Below the pieces are notes generated by a model. The model was not told the origin of the DNA and did not search any database. It worked only from the letters and a program-made list of their open reading frames with translations. Of a stretch of DNA of 64,000 nucleotides, positions 42,556-54,479 are shown in pieces (the first letter of the stretch is position 1; the number at the start of each line of letters is the position of its first letter). The DNA comes from Mixophyes australis (lineage: Eukaryota > Chordata > Amphibia > Anura > Limnodynastidae), in contig JAVHZZ010000011.1 of the NCBI GenBank assembly GCA_036250195.1, positions 59,338,919 through 59,402,918 of the forward strand, read 5' to 3'. Both the position numbers and the translations under genes were made by a program.

Positions 42556-43173
42556 ATCCTCTCCTGTTTAACCCCTTGCACTACTTTGTGATGTCACAGT
42601 GGCTTCAGCTGATCCAAGCTTCCTGTGACACCCTCCTCCTCCAGCCCGGGACACATGTAGTAACGAATCTGTCCACCTGGTGAAATTTAATAACAGTACA
42701 AGGGAACCAATATCCTTGGTCGGGCCCACTCATGACACACCATATTGATCCAATTTTATCCCAATGGGACCCGGTCTCATCACAGTCACTGGGCCACCTG
42801 CATTTTTTTTCCTTTTAAATGTCCCTTACAGACTGCTGAGTCGAGTCTTGCAACCCCCACCCCCACGGGCCAATTTTTGTTGGAGCTGAAGAAACCAGAA
42901 CAGAGTAGACATAGTTTACAAAGTGTACCTTATGCACACAGAAAAACAGCTTGGTTGTGCAACAATATGCCTCGATGATCTGCCCAGTGCACATGAAGAC
43001 TAAGACTACAGCTAAACACTATAGACCAGGGGCTAATTTACAGTAGATGACAAAGTCTTGCTATCGATTTGGATTACTTAAATATGAGTCTCTTCTTTCA
43101 AACTGGGACAAACGTACAATTGGGCCTTTGCCTGTTATTGCTCAAATCAATGCAGCAGTTTTCAAAGACTCCC
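42556..43173. other. Unassigned stretch
   Basis: No gene or repeat recognised. Confidence 0.4.
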
Positions 43174-43351
43174 GGGGGTAAATGTATCAAGCTGAGAGTT
43201 TTCTGACGGGTTTGAAAAAACAATCAGATTCTAGCTATCATTTATTTAGTACATTCTACAAAATGATAGCTAGAATCTGATTGGTTGCTATAGGCAACAT
43301 CTCCATTTTTCAAACCCGCCGGAAAACTCTCAGCTTGATACATTTACCCCC
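43174..43351. mobile_element. Fold-back MITE, 178 bp
   Basis: GGGGGTAAATGTATCAAGCT and its inverse bound the element. Inside, AGATTCTAGCTATCATTT pairs with AGCTAGAATCTGATTGG. It shares the core with the fragment at 33825. Confidence 0.88.
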
Positions 43352-44579
43352 CTGTCTCAAGTTCTTCACCTTTATTGGTTGCCTTGTATGCCTATTATCC
43401 AATTCTCCAGCAAGAATTCTTTACTGACTGTTAAAATAGTGAGTGAGCAATGATTTAATGACAAATTAAGAGTCAGCATTTGCCTTGCCCTGCCCACTTG
43501 ATGACACAAATGTCATTATCAAGCAGTGCCGAGCTGTTCTTTTCATAACGTCACGCTTAAGCTACCAGAAGAGAGCTATAAGAAGAAGACAGCTATGTTT
43601 TAAATGCCCATGTGTTCAAGTGATGTGATAGACACAAGGTTAACCACTTCCTTTGTTCGATAAGATTTATGTAAATACAACATAAAGCACTCTAATTAAG
43701 GTAAGAACATGGATCATAAAGTGTTTTGGAATATGTATGAATATGCACCTATTTAATGGAAATTATTGTGTTATTATAGGTCCCTGTTATATTCCTTATT
43801 GTACCATGACACATTTAACACACTTGATAATTGCAATCAGTGGGTAAAGCTTGTGGTACTTGTCATAAAACACAAATAAACATAAATAACATCAAATAAA
43901 CTACCAATGTGAAAAGCAGGGGCGGATTGGCCATAGGCCTTACCTAGAAGTTTCCCGGTAGGCAGATGACTAACGAGGCCACCTCGTTTCTCATGTTTAA
44001 AAAAAATAAAGGCGCGACCGCAGGGGGATGGGAGGGGGGGCGCAACTGCGGGGGGTCGTTCAGGAAAGCCATCTAGAACATTGAAGGTCAGTGGACAGCA
44101 ACAGGCCAGAGCAACCGAAGGTAAGTGAGTGAGTGGGGGGGCTGCCTATACTAATCTACAGCCTTGGACTGGCCTGCCAGGCATCCGGGCTATTCACCGG
44201 TAGGCCCGGCTGCGTTGAAGCTCCGCCCCCTGCGCTTTTAGGGCTGAGCTTACAGAGACGATGTCATTTGCGATGGTGGCAGCGGCGGCGACACTTCGAT
44301 AACAAACCCTACCTTGCAGGTGCAGAGAGCCGTCTCTCTGCACCTGCACGGTAGTGTTGTTTTTCACTTTCAACAGGGGAGTTCATCGTGCCGTGGCCTC
44401 CCAGAGGAGCTGGAGTCTAGTGTTTCTGCTTGGAGGTGGTGAAGGTATAGAAACATATTACAGCCCTACCTATCAATATCTCTCATATGGCAATAATTGC
44501 AATATCTCTCTGTTATAAGCAAGTATTAGTCTAATTCCTAGCTGCTGACATAAAAATGATTTTCAGGGACTTTTTGCTG
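43352..44579. other. Unassigned, with a possible transposon end at 43919
   Basis: CAGGGGCGGATTGGCCATAG near 43919 resembles DNA-transposon ends seen elsewhere in vertebrates. A related inverted end (CAGTGTCGGACTGGGGCAT on the minus strand) lies near 46398, but target duplications do not match. No ORF is credible. Confidence 0.4.
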
Positions 44580-45470
44580 ATGGGCTAATGTGTGTGTTGG
44601 TAATGTGTGTGTTAGTGTTATGGTAATGTGTGTGTGTGTGTGTGTGTGTGAGGAAGGGGACTTGTGGCAATGTAAAGGGGGTGAGGACAGGGGGATTTGT
44701 TAAAGTGAAACAGGGGTGAGCAGGGGGCGCTTATAAACAAAATGGGATGAGAGCAGGGGGCTTATTATGTGAAATGGGGGTGAGAGCAAGGGTCCTTATT
44801 ATAAGTGAAAGGGGGTGAGAACAGGGGGGCTTATTATAAGTGAAAAGGGGGGTGGGGGCAGGGGGCTTGCGGTAATGTAATGTGGGTGTGGGGTAGGTGG
44901 TGGCTAACGTGTGCTATTTTATTTGTGGGGTGATGGTGGGCAATTTAATTTAATAACGGCGCCTATTAATTTAAGATGAGGTGGTGGCACCGTTAATTTA
45001 ATGCTGGGGTGGTTTGGGGCTATTAATTGAATATGGGGCTAAGTTTGGGCAGCAGGGCTATTTATTAAATGTGAATGTGAATTATTTAATGCCGGGATGG
45101 TTGTGGGAAATGGTTATATTTATTAAACTTAAATGCTATTTATTGCTAGGCCTGTTTGGAGGTAGGGAAATATTTTTATTTATTAAATGCAGATACTATT
45201 AATTTAATGTCGGGCGTCGTTGGAGGTAAGTAGATTTATTTTTCAAAGTGAATACTATTATTTTAATGTTGGGGCTGTTGTTATTAAAGGTGTGTACTAT
45301 TTATTTAAGGCCAAGGGCTGGTTGGAGTTTTCTAACTTTCTTGTACCCATTTTTTTTCCAGATATGACTCCCAACATTCCTGCATCCAGACAAGCAGCAA
45401 CTGAGCTAAAGACACCAGCAGCCACAGGTCAGGAAAGCAACAAGAACAGGACACATACAGCAGGCGCACA
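44580..45470. repeat. Dispersed repeat, copy 1
   Basis: A TG microsatellite, GGGGACTTGTGGCAATGTAA, then runs of TTAATTTAATG with GGTGGTTTGG, then an exon-like end (ACTGAGCTAAAGACACCAGCAG). The same order recurs at 47960-48660. Confidence 0.65.
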
Positions 45471-45986
45471 CACTAACATTGGGTGCACACACATACTGGG
45501 CTCCGACTACCATTTATTTGGCCCCGCCTACATGAGGTCACTTTAAGATGCTTTTTCCAGAGCCACTTTAAGTTCACAATCTGCCCCTGCCCTTTTCTAT
45601 GTAGGTGGGGCCCACCCGAGTCACAAATTTGCAAAGCGCAAGTCAACTGCACCGTTAAGAGTCGCACACATCATGACGTTGGAGCCTGCCCAGGTGACCA
45701 CAGAGAGGAGATGAAGCAGAGATAAGTCACATTTACTTTATTTTTTGTAATTTTTTTATTTCCTTTTTTTTTAACTTGACAATGTTCCCTTTTTACATGG
45801 TGGGGGGTAGCATGTTCTTTGCATAACATGGTTTGGGGGCAGTACTCTGTGGGATAATATTGTTTGTGGTCAGTACTTTGTGGAATAATATGAATTGTGG
45901 CATAAATTGAACAATGCGGCATAAGCTGAACTGGGGCACTACTGTGTGGCATAATATGAACATTTATTTGTTCCATTTATATTACT

Positions 45987-45987
45987 A

Positions 45988-46043
<56 letters not shown>
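45987..46043. repeat. AT dinucleotide microsatellite
   Basis: An almost pure AT run of about 57 bp. Confidence 0.95.
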
Positions 46044-46047
<4 letters not shown>

Positions 46048-46394
46048 CTCTCATCTATCTAAATGAAACACCTGGGCTTGACTATATTTTAGCCAACCGC
46101 TAAACGTAGTGAACGCTGCAAGAACAGGTAGGAGAGAGCAGGGCAGGCTGCCAACTGTTCTGATTCTAGTGGGGCAAAACTTTGTCCTGATCTAAGGAGC
46201 GGGGCCTAGACTATGCACTCTTTATATACACTACATTTCTAGATATACTAAACTATGTTAGCTATGTCCTTCATGGGCTGACCACTCCCCCTCTAGTGTT
46301 TGGTCTCGCCTCAACGGTGATTGACCACACCCCATCTGCTGGGCTCCTACCATTGCAGTCTCCCGATGGGCCCCTCATGCCCCAGTCCGACACT

Positions 46395-46815
46395 GCTAAT
46401 CTATAATATACTAAGGGAGCTCTGCCTATTCTAAACTATACTATACTAAGGGGGGCTGCCTTTACGCTATATTAAGGGGGGCTGCCTATACTTTACTAAG
46501 GTGGGGCTGCCTATTCTAATCTATACTATACTAAGGGGGGGCTGCCTATTCTAATCTATACTATACTAACAGGGGGGCTGCCTATACTATACTTAGGGGG
46601 CTGCCTATACTATACTATACTAAGGGGGGCTGCCTATACTATACTAAGGGGGGACTGCCTATACTATACTAAGGGGGGGCTGCCTATACTATACTATAAT
46701 ATACTAAGGGGGTCTGCCTATACTATTCTATACTAAGGGGGGCTGCCTATACTATACTATACTAAGGAGGGGCTGCCTATACTATACCAAGAAGGGGTTC
46801 CTATATTATACTAAG
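46395..46815. repeat. Minisatellite, CTATACTAAGGGGGGCTGC units
   Basis: Irregular units of about 25-45 bp with ACTATACTAAGGGGGG and CTGCCTAT. No frame. Confidence 0.9.
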
Positions 46816-47090
46816 CAGGGGCGCATGCAGGGGGGGTTTCCGAGTCTCTGGAAACCCCTCTTCTGCCTGGTGTTACTGACTTTTTTTTTTCCTAGGGGGC
46901 GGGGGTGCTGCGAGCGGGAAGGGGGGGTTGGCAGGGGCCAACAGTCAAATCATTGGTGGTCAGTGGCAGCAACAGGCAGCCAATCGTGAGGCTGCCTGTT
47001 GCTGATTGGGCTCAGACAGGAAGTGCTCACTTCACTTCCTGTCTGACCAGTGAGAAGGGATGCCACAGAAGTGCACCTAAAGGTAAGTGA
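46816..47090. repeat. GC-rich segment with inverted repeats
   Basis: Starts CAGGGGCGCATGCAGG. Contains two close palindromes, one around GGCAGCAACAGGCAGCC and one around CAGACAGGAAGTGCTCACTTC. It is probably a non-autonomous DNA transposon piece; the right end was not found. Confidence 0.45.
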
Positions 47091-47959
47091 AAAATGTCTA
47101 TGATTTAAAACTGATAGAAAATGGCTTCATTGTTATTAATATCTTACACTGGAAATATCACTTAATATTTAACTTTTGCATTTTCATTCTGATTACACAT
47201 TTTGTGTTGGTGTTAGACAAAGGCAATAATATTCTAATAATATTCTAATATGTATTCTAATCAGGTATGTTTAGCTCAATTCCTGGTCATTACATTACAT
47301 GTAGTATTGTGTGCATATTATTTTTCAAAATAGTTTATACATTTATTTCTTGTAAACAATTGTTGGAAAAATGTATCTCATATCAAAGAGAGGTGAAGAG
47401 TTAATTAACCATAATGTGTATCCGTGGGATTTTTATGGTATAGTTTTCACTCTTTTTTGATCGTTCCTCAACTCGTAAAGGTGCAAGCAAAAATGGACAA
47501 TGTTTTCTGTACCATAATTGCAGTAATCCAATGCAGAAACACATTGCCAATGGTTCCATGGGCAAACTGAAACAGCCCCGAGACTTGAGAATATCTGTGG
47601 ACATTGGTAAAATTGTCATCTTTCAGATGTATTCACCTTTTTCCCAAATGATATGTACAGGTAGAGGAAAAGCCCAAAAAAACATAAAAAACATTGAACC
47701 ACCCTATGTGACATTACATCAATAAAGGTTTGCTTCTACAACAGCTCCAGCATACCTGAATTGAATTCATTCTGCTCCCCCCTTCACCTCTCTTCCATCT
47801 TTCTTGTACCTCCACATGCCCTCATCCATACCCTCAAATCCCCATCCCCTGCTTTGTCCATTTGCCCTGAAGATAAATTAAGATAGATTCACCTAAAACC
47901 TTTATCTCTAAGCCCTCCTTCTTTCACTCATCTCAACTGTCCATGCATCCTTGTTCTCC
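47091..47959. other. Unassigned stretch
   Basis: AT-rich with two short frames on opposite strands (47401-47619 and 47531-47725) that overlap and match nothing known. Confidence 0.35.
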
Positions 47960-48660
47960 ATTTTTTGGCAGTGTAATGTGTGTGTGTGATGGCACGGGGC
48001 TTGTGGCAATGTAGTGTGTGTGTGTGTGTGTGTGATGGCACAGGGCTTGTGGCAATGTAGTGAGTGTGTGTGATGGCACAGGAAGGTTGTGGCAATGTAA
48101 TGTCTAAGGTAGGTGGTGTCTAATTAATGGGTGTTATTTTGTTTGTGGGGTTATGGTGGGGCAATTTTAATTTAATAGTGGGGTTGGTGCAGACTTATTA
48201 ATGTAGGGTGGGATGATTCATTTAATGTTCGGGTGGTTTGGCCGCTATTAATTAAATGTGTGGCAGAGTTTTTGAAAAAGGATTGCTATTTATTAAAAGT
48301 GAATGCAAGTTATTTAATGTATGGTAGAAAATAGGTTTATTTAATAAATGTGATTACAATTAATATTGGGGTTGTTTGGGGGAAATAGGTCTTTTAATTA
48401 AAGGTAAATAAAAATATTTTACAGTCGGGCTGGTTACAAGAAAGGGGCACTAATAATAAAACATGAGTTGTTTTGATTGAATGTCGGACTGCATAGAGGC
48501 AGGGAGGCCTACTGTGTTCACTCATTGCTGGTATTTCTATATCTCATGTACCTATTCTATTTCCAAACAGGGACCCAACATTCCAGGAATCAGATGACCA
48601 CAACTGAGCTTAGGACTCGAGCAGCAGCAACAAGTATTGAAAGCAGGAAGAACAGGTAGG
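47960..48660. repeat. Dispersed repeat, copy 2
   Basis: Parallels 44580-45470: TG runs, GGGCTTGTGGCAATGTAG, TTTAATTTAATAGTGGGG, and the end GAACAGGTAGGAGAGAGCAG, which also occurs at 46120. Flanked on the right by GGGACAGTTGGGAGGTATG. Confidence 0.65.
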
Positions 48661-48917
48661 AGAGAGCAGGACAGTCAGCCAACTGTCCTGATTCTGGTGG
48701 GGCAGTCATGAGTTTGGGGACTGACCCACTCAGTCAGGACTTTGTCCCGACTACAGGGACAGTTGGGAGGTATGTCCCACTTCACACTGCTCTGCTCATG
48801 AAGGGGGAGCTGCATACACCTAACAGTAGTACACACAGCATTGCTCGTGTATTTAAAGGGGGATTGGAAGAGTTGGAGAGCTAACTAGCACTGTCTAAAA
48901 TTATAGCCACGCCCCAT

Positions 48918-49046
48918 GCAGATCTGTTGCTGGCTATAGCAGTGTGCTGGGGGAAAAAATGTTGTGTGTATGTTCCTTGCAGGATAACCCCACCCTTTCA
49001 AGCACCTGTTATGGCCTATAAATTGATTTGAGCAGCTTCCACTTTT
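48918..49046. repeat. 129-bp direct repeat, copy 1
   Basis: From GCAGATCTGTTGCTGGC to CAGCTTCCACTTTT. It differs by about one base from copy 2 at 49312-49440. The copies start 394 bp apart. Confidence 0.92.
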
Positions 49047-49311
49047 GTATTTGTCTGAGAGGCATGTTGGTGTCAGTAGCTGAGAGGGGGTACTGGCACT
49101 GAATTGCTGTTTGGAGGCTTCTGGGGTACCTCTTTGGTAAGTTGGCTCTCAATTTAAAAACACATATGTATGGCCCAAATATATGGGACTCTCATTGTTT
49201 AGAGTAGGACCATCCTATTAGCAAAAGCGCCTTGGCGTGGCGGATGGCTTAAACATACATTTGCAAATGTGTGCAACAAAGACTTTTGCATTTTTATCTA
49301 CAGTAGAAATG

Positions 49312-49440
49312 GCAGATCTGTTGCTGGCTATAGCAGTGTGCTGGGGGAAAAAATGTTGTGTGTATGTTCCTTGCAGGATAACCCCACCCTTTCAAGCACC
49401 TATTATGGCCTATAAATTGATTTGAGCAGCTTCCACTTTT
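49312..49440. repeat. 129-bp direct repeat, copy 2
   Basis: Near-identical to 48918-49046. The minus-strand ORF at 49769-49410 ends inside it. Confidence 0.92.
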
Positions 49441-49769
49441 CTGTCATTCTCCAATATCCTGATCAGCTTCCTAGGTCTATCCTCTGAATCAGATGACTCA
49501 CCACTAGTAGTGTACACTGGCGAACCTAGCTGCTGTGATTGGTGCGTAATTAAAGTAGAAGACTCACCCACGGGCACTGAATTCCCTGCATCGGAAGCCG
49601 TCTCACCACTTGTCCCTCGCGCAGATACTGCCCTGGCACTGACTGAAGCGTCCCGTCCACCTGAACTGACCAGAGTTGACTCCTCAATGTCCTTTGAGGG
49701 CCTCTGTCCCCGTGGGTGTGATCGGGACCGATCGCGGCTGCTCGCCATCGCCTCCTGCACCTCGACCAC
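49410..49769 (-). CDS. Unrecognised Ser/Arg-rich ORF, 119 codons
   Basis: Starts MVEVQEAMASSRDRSRS; a second Met at residue 8 gives MASSRDRSRSHPRGQRP. It is low complexity and hydrophilic (Ser, Thr, Gly, Asp), with GESSDSEDRPRKLIRILEN near the end, then KVEAAQINL read from the 129-bp repeat. It may be the N-terminus of a retroelement Gag-like protein, cut by a rearrangement at 49440. Nothing identifies the family. Confidence 0.35.
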   Translation of the reverse strand: MVEVQEAMASSRDRSRSHPRGQRPSKDIEESTLVSSGGRDASVSARAVSARGTSGETASDAGNSVPVGESSTLITHQSQQLGSPVYTTSGESSDSEDRPRKLIRILENDRKVEAAQINL

Positions 49770-49962
49770 TGGTTCTGAGAAGGAATATGGGAGAGTGAGT
49801 TGAGTTCTTACAGGATAATCGTATCGCCGCTGCGCCTCGCAGGTACATGGGCCGCTGTTGTCCCTGATAAATGATGTTGCATAACGTCCCGCCCGCGAAT
49901 AAAATTGTGACTCCTCGCGACGCGGTGGGTGGGGGGCTAATGTAACGTGTCCTGGGCAGCCC

Positions 49963-50322
49963 TCAGCCGCGACCGACTGGGGATATTACATCTAAATTCG
50001 TGAAGGGCCCTTGCGATGTGTTATCGCCACCACCATGGAGATAGTCAATAGCTACACTATCCTGCATGTCACTTAAACCAGGGTAGGGGTCGCCCCACGC
50101 CACGTGGGAATGAACCCGCCTTGCACCTTGTGTCCTATCGGCTGGCGGAGATAATGATTGGTGGTAAAGGGGAAGCCTCACAGACGTTTCGCTCCCTACA
50201 GTAAAATCGCGCGCTCTGCTGGTATGAACTCCCTCTACCTCCATGAACCATCTACCTACATGGCACACGAACGTATGGCTGCGGGGAGAAAAGAGGGGGG
50301 GGCGAGGGGGAATAGCAGGCAT
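49963..50322 (-). CDS. Unrecognised ORF, 119 codons
   Basis: MPAIPPRPPLFSPRSHTFVC..., with a Gly/Asp-rich end. It lies in a CpG-containing segment upstream (minus sense) of the ORF at 49769-49410. Codon pattern and context do not prove it is coding; it may be leader sequence of the same element. Confidence 0.25.
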   Translation of the reverse strand: MPAIPPRPPLFSPRSHTFVCHVGRWFMEVEGVHTSRARDFTVGSETSVRLPLYHQSLSPPADRTQGARRVHSHVAWGDPYPGLSDMQDSVAIDYLHGGGDNTSQGPFTNLDVISPVGRG

Positions 50323-50639
50323 TTAAGGGATAGGGGGGACACGCTAAACTAAGGTAGGCAAACCAACGGAAACAAAGCACAGTCTACAGATTAAAACAGT
50401 ACAAAAAACACAGTCAGACCAGATAAGGGAGAAACAAAATAGCAGGAGAAAGGACAGTAAATACAGATACTTATTCTCTGGTCTCTGCTGCAGGCTCTCT
50501 CTCTGGATCTCGTGCTGAAGAGTGAGGCAAATCAGGAAGTGCCGTCTGCAATATTCAACCCAGGACCCTCCCACAGGAGCTACCATTGGTCGGGCCCCAC
50601 CCGATGTTAACCCCTTCAAGTACGTGTTCAGACTGTTAC

Positions 50640-51197
50640 AAACCCTGTCACCCTTTAAGTGCGTTCACCCTAAAAGCCTCACTTGTCATTTCTAACACCT
50701 TTCTAAAAGTATCTATATATTAGATTACATAGTTTTTTTAATTTGGACTTTTTTGTCTTTTGCATCCTATGCATTTATGTTCACCTTTGGTAATTAATAT
50801 ACTTATTTGTAAAGACACAAGTTATGCACATCAAAATGCACCAAGTCTACTCTACAGGCCTACTCTACAGGCCTAAACACTCAAGTTTCTAAGAGGAGTA
50901 CCAGATGTTTAGTGAAGTTTATTTTAAATTAGCATGTATCTCACAAATTACATAGTTTGGGAAGTCGTTCAATAAATAGTTTGTGGGTGACTGTAGATTT
51001 GGGAGCAAATGCATCACCTGGGTTGATTATTTCTTGGTCAAATTATTCTGCAATTATGGAGAGTAACTATAAAATTATCTCTGAAGTTACACATAGACAC
51101 ATTTATACATTGTGCAACAATTTGCAATTAAATGCATACAATGTGATGCATTCAACATGTATCATTTATGTTATCTATTTTTAACATCCCTTCACTC
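50640..51197. other. Unassigned AT-rich stretch
   Basis: No gene or element end recognised. Confidence 0.4.
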
Positions 51198-51737
51198 TGT
51201 AACGCCTGCGGGGAACAGGACAGACGCACACATATGAACTTACCTTACAAACGATGGTCACCTCCCGTCCACTTCCGATGCACCCCAGCCACTGTCCTAT
51301 CCCAGTAGACCAGCAACCAAAACCTCTGTCTCCTCTAACCACTTCCCTCTGAGGAAGAAACAAGAATTAAGGCCATACCTACCAGGAAAGGGCTGTCCGA
51401 GACCACGGCAATGAGTGGAGACACGCATGTCATCCTCACTTGCCGCTACCTCGTTTTTTTCTTGCCAAGGAGCGGGACTACAGGCACTTGAGACCAGGAA
51501 CAGTCCCGCCTCAAGCACCTCGCTCACTTCTCGGTGAGGGCCCAACCAAAAGAGGGAATCGAGCGTTATACTCACCGGGCACTCCAACTCCCTGCTTTCC
51601 TGCTCCTCCCTGACACCTGTGGGTGACAGATAACACACAGCCTCCCTCTACTCTACCAGTGAGGCTAAGATGTACACCCACTAAACTACAACAGGCGACC
51701 CGACCCTAACAACTAATAATGGCTGGTAACGCAACCT

Positions 51738-51740
<3 letters not shown>

Positions 51741-51786
<46 letters not shown>
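51741..51786. repeat. TA dinucleotide microsatellite
   Basis: A pure TA run of about 46 bp. Confidence 0.95.
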
Positions 51787-51787
<1 letters not shown>

Positions 51788-51821
51788 CTAGAACTGGATG
51801 TGGTGTACTACTGGGACCTAC

Positions 51822-52596
51822 TGTTATGATCTAACCATGTCCCCGCTCCGCTGCGCTGTCAGCGTTGTCTGGCAGCTGTATCCGCTCTGCAGTTCAGTGC
51901 TTCTCCCGATGGCGCCCCCGCACTTCCGGGTTCTCCCTGCATCTAGTCATGTGACTCCTGGGCGGGGAATTCAAATCTCTATATCTACTCTGCTCTGACA
52001 CGCTACCTGTGTCAGAGCAATGTGTTTCCTGTTCCTGGCTACCTGTTCCTGTGTACCTGACTCCTGTGACCCTGCTCCCTGTGTACTCCCATATTCCTTT
52101 TACTCCTGTGTACCAACCTGGCTGTGACCTGACTATTCTTTGGCTTTATCCCTGGCACCGCGAATTGGACTGACCATCCCGTGTACCGACCCGGCTGTGT
52201 TATCGACAACTATCTAGATTTCCCTCTGGCGCCGTATACCTGATGACCTCCTGTGTACCGACCCGGCTGTGTTTCTACTCCTCTGGACCCATCTCCTGCT
52301 ACGCACTCAACCGACTCCGTTCATCTAGCCGGTTACTGCTCCAGACCTCCAAACACTGGAATTCACGGTTAGTGCCTGTATTTGCATCGCCTTGTCATAT
52401 TGCCTGTTTGACTACCCATCACTTAGAGCCTTCTCCCTTACGTCAGTAGGCTAACCTGGGGGCCGCGACCTGCGGTTCTTCGGCAGCAAAGTCCACCCTA
52501 CCTTGCGGTGGTTGTTGGTGAAGACCGGAAGGCCGTTAGACTCCGCACCCTAGGTAAGCCTGTGCAAATACTGACTAAGGCATTAGAACCGTAACA
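51822..52596 (+). repeat. Solo gypsy LTR, 775 bp, with 5-bp duplication CCTAC
   Basis: TGTTATGATCTAACC to AACCGTAACA, flanked by CCTAC at 51817-51821 and 52597-52601. The conserved block (52453-52548) and TGTGTACCGACCCGGCTG repeats appear here on the plus strand, so it is oriented opposite to the copies at 10873, 19987 and 22510. Confidence 0.9.
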
Positions 52597-53384
52597 CCTA
52601 CTCACTGTACTTTACGGGGAACACCAGCCAGTGTTCACGGTCTATTCCGGAGGGCTGTTCCTAACACCCTCACCCAGGTCGTACCAAGAAGACTGTCTTC
52701 TTGCTATGGGGTCACCCACAGAATCCTAAGGACCGGCTGCACAAGGCCCGAAAGAGGCTCACTGGAACATCACACCACCGGAGTGTCGACTGCCGCACGG
52801 AACCACCGATCGTCACCGCCGGAACTCGAAACGACTGCCTCCACTCAAGCGGAACACTTGTCCCACACCGGAACCACCAGAGAACCTGCCGTAACTGAGG
52901 ACTGGAACAGTCAACCAGAACCACGGGCCGTCCCTGGAACTCAATCAAGCTGTGCCGCACTGCCAGTGAGGTACTCAATCACCACCAGTGTAACCCCAGA
53001 GACCTACGGGACGGGAAAACTATGGTGTGTTCTTTCCCTGGCTATGTGTAAGCTTTTAACTACACCTTGTCCCCACAGTACAGGTCAATGCAGGAAAACA
53101 AACAGGAAATAAGAGCTTACCTTTAATGGGGGCCTGACGTCTTGAACCTGTAAATAAACACAGCACAGCCCCAAACACAATACACAAGGCAATATTTGCC
53201 GCACAGATGGAATAATACTCTGTTACAGTATATGGCAGGCTGACCACGCAAGTACACAGCTGCTATCTAACCAGCCAGTTAATACAGCACTAACAGGAGC
53301 CTTCTACTCTACTGTTATCTTCCACCTAGTGTACTCACCACATACACAGAATCGCACCCTACTCTACTCAGGGCTCTCACGCCA

Positions 53385-53750
53385 CTGACTACAACCAGGG
53401 CCTTATGCCCTACACCATGGGCTTCTCTGCCCAGCTGACTACAGAGCGTTGTGCTCTGACTATGGGCCTTAGCCCCCTCTCTACCTTGGGCTCTGAGCCC
53501 ACTATCTAGGGCCTTGTGCACTTCTACTTATGGGCTTCCAGCCCTAACTAGGGCCCATTTTCACTGTGGGCCTAGCCCATCCTCACTAGGCCTTGCGGCC
53601 TACCTAACTATGGGCACTAGCCCACTACCTAGGGCCTTGTGCCCTTTATGTACTATGGCCTCTAGGCCACTGACTACCTAATAAGGCCTTGTGCCCTGTT
53701 ACGCCTGGGCCTTTTCCCGACTTGCCCACGGGCCTTGTGTCTGACTTAAT
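53385..53750. repeat. Irregular GGGCCTTGTGCC / GGGCTT..GCCC repeats
   Basis: Short units of about 25-45 bp in which GGGC and GCCC flank CTT, CTA or CTC, separated by ACTAC or ACTAT. Each unit could fold into a small stem. Confidence 0.8.
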
Positions 53751-54479
53751 GCTGAATATACTTACCTGCTCTGCGCAGGATACTCAGCTTGCCCCACAGC
53801 CTTCTTTCTCCTGGTCTTCCAGACCCACCAGCCGGTGGCGCCTCTTCTCCGCTTTGGCGCGCTGTCTCCCGCAGCTCTCTGCCCTTACAAGGGCTCCCTG
53901 CCAGCGTCTCCGGTGCTCTCTTCTGGGCGGGGGTGCTCTTAACCCTTACAAGGGCTCCCTACCAACGTCTCTGGCGGTGAGTTTCAGTGGCAGGGTAGCT
54001 CCTTGCCCTGACAAGGGCACCCTGCCACTTTCGGCGTCTTTTTGATTGACATTCTCTCCGGATGTCCCACGACGTCCTCTCTTCACTCCGCCGACAAACT
54101 TCTGCAGTAATGGCGCCGCACGGCGGCTTATATAACAACCGGCGCGACGTCATCACTGGGTGCCGCCACTAGTGCTCATTGGCTCGCCAATCTTTTGAAC
54201 GGCCGAAGGTGAGCCGTGATTGGCCAGCGGAGAAAGGCGAGCCCTGATTGGCTCATCCTCCCTCTGCTGTCAACCCCTGCAGGAAGAAAGAAATACTCAC
54301 CGCTGGAATGCTGGATCGGTGAGTAGATTTTCTCTGCTTCTTTCTTCATCCTCTTCAGGGGCACAGCAACAGCCTCCGGATCCATCTTCGCCCTCTTCAC
54401 TGGCACAGGAAACGGAGCCAAGGGACAGATCTCTACAACTTCACTCGTTAGTGAGGTGCTGCAGATATGCTGTGTTACA

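Larger units (their letters stand above)
51198..54479. repeat. LTR-like region bounded by TGTAAC and GTTACA (tentative)
   Basis: Begins TGTAACGCCTGCGG and ends GCTGTGTTACA, holds a solo LTR (51822-52596), a TA microsatellite and GGGCCTTGTGCC-type repeats. An AATAAA lies near 53152. No target duplication or internal region was found, so the boundaries are a guess. Confidence 0.25.

Noticed and set aside
43919..46398. A single DNA transposon from CAGGGGCGG to the inverted CAGTGTCGG end
   Set aside because: The ends differ, flanking 8-mers do not match and the interior is a patchwork.
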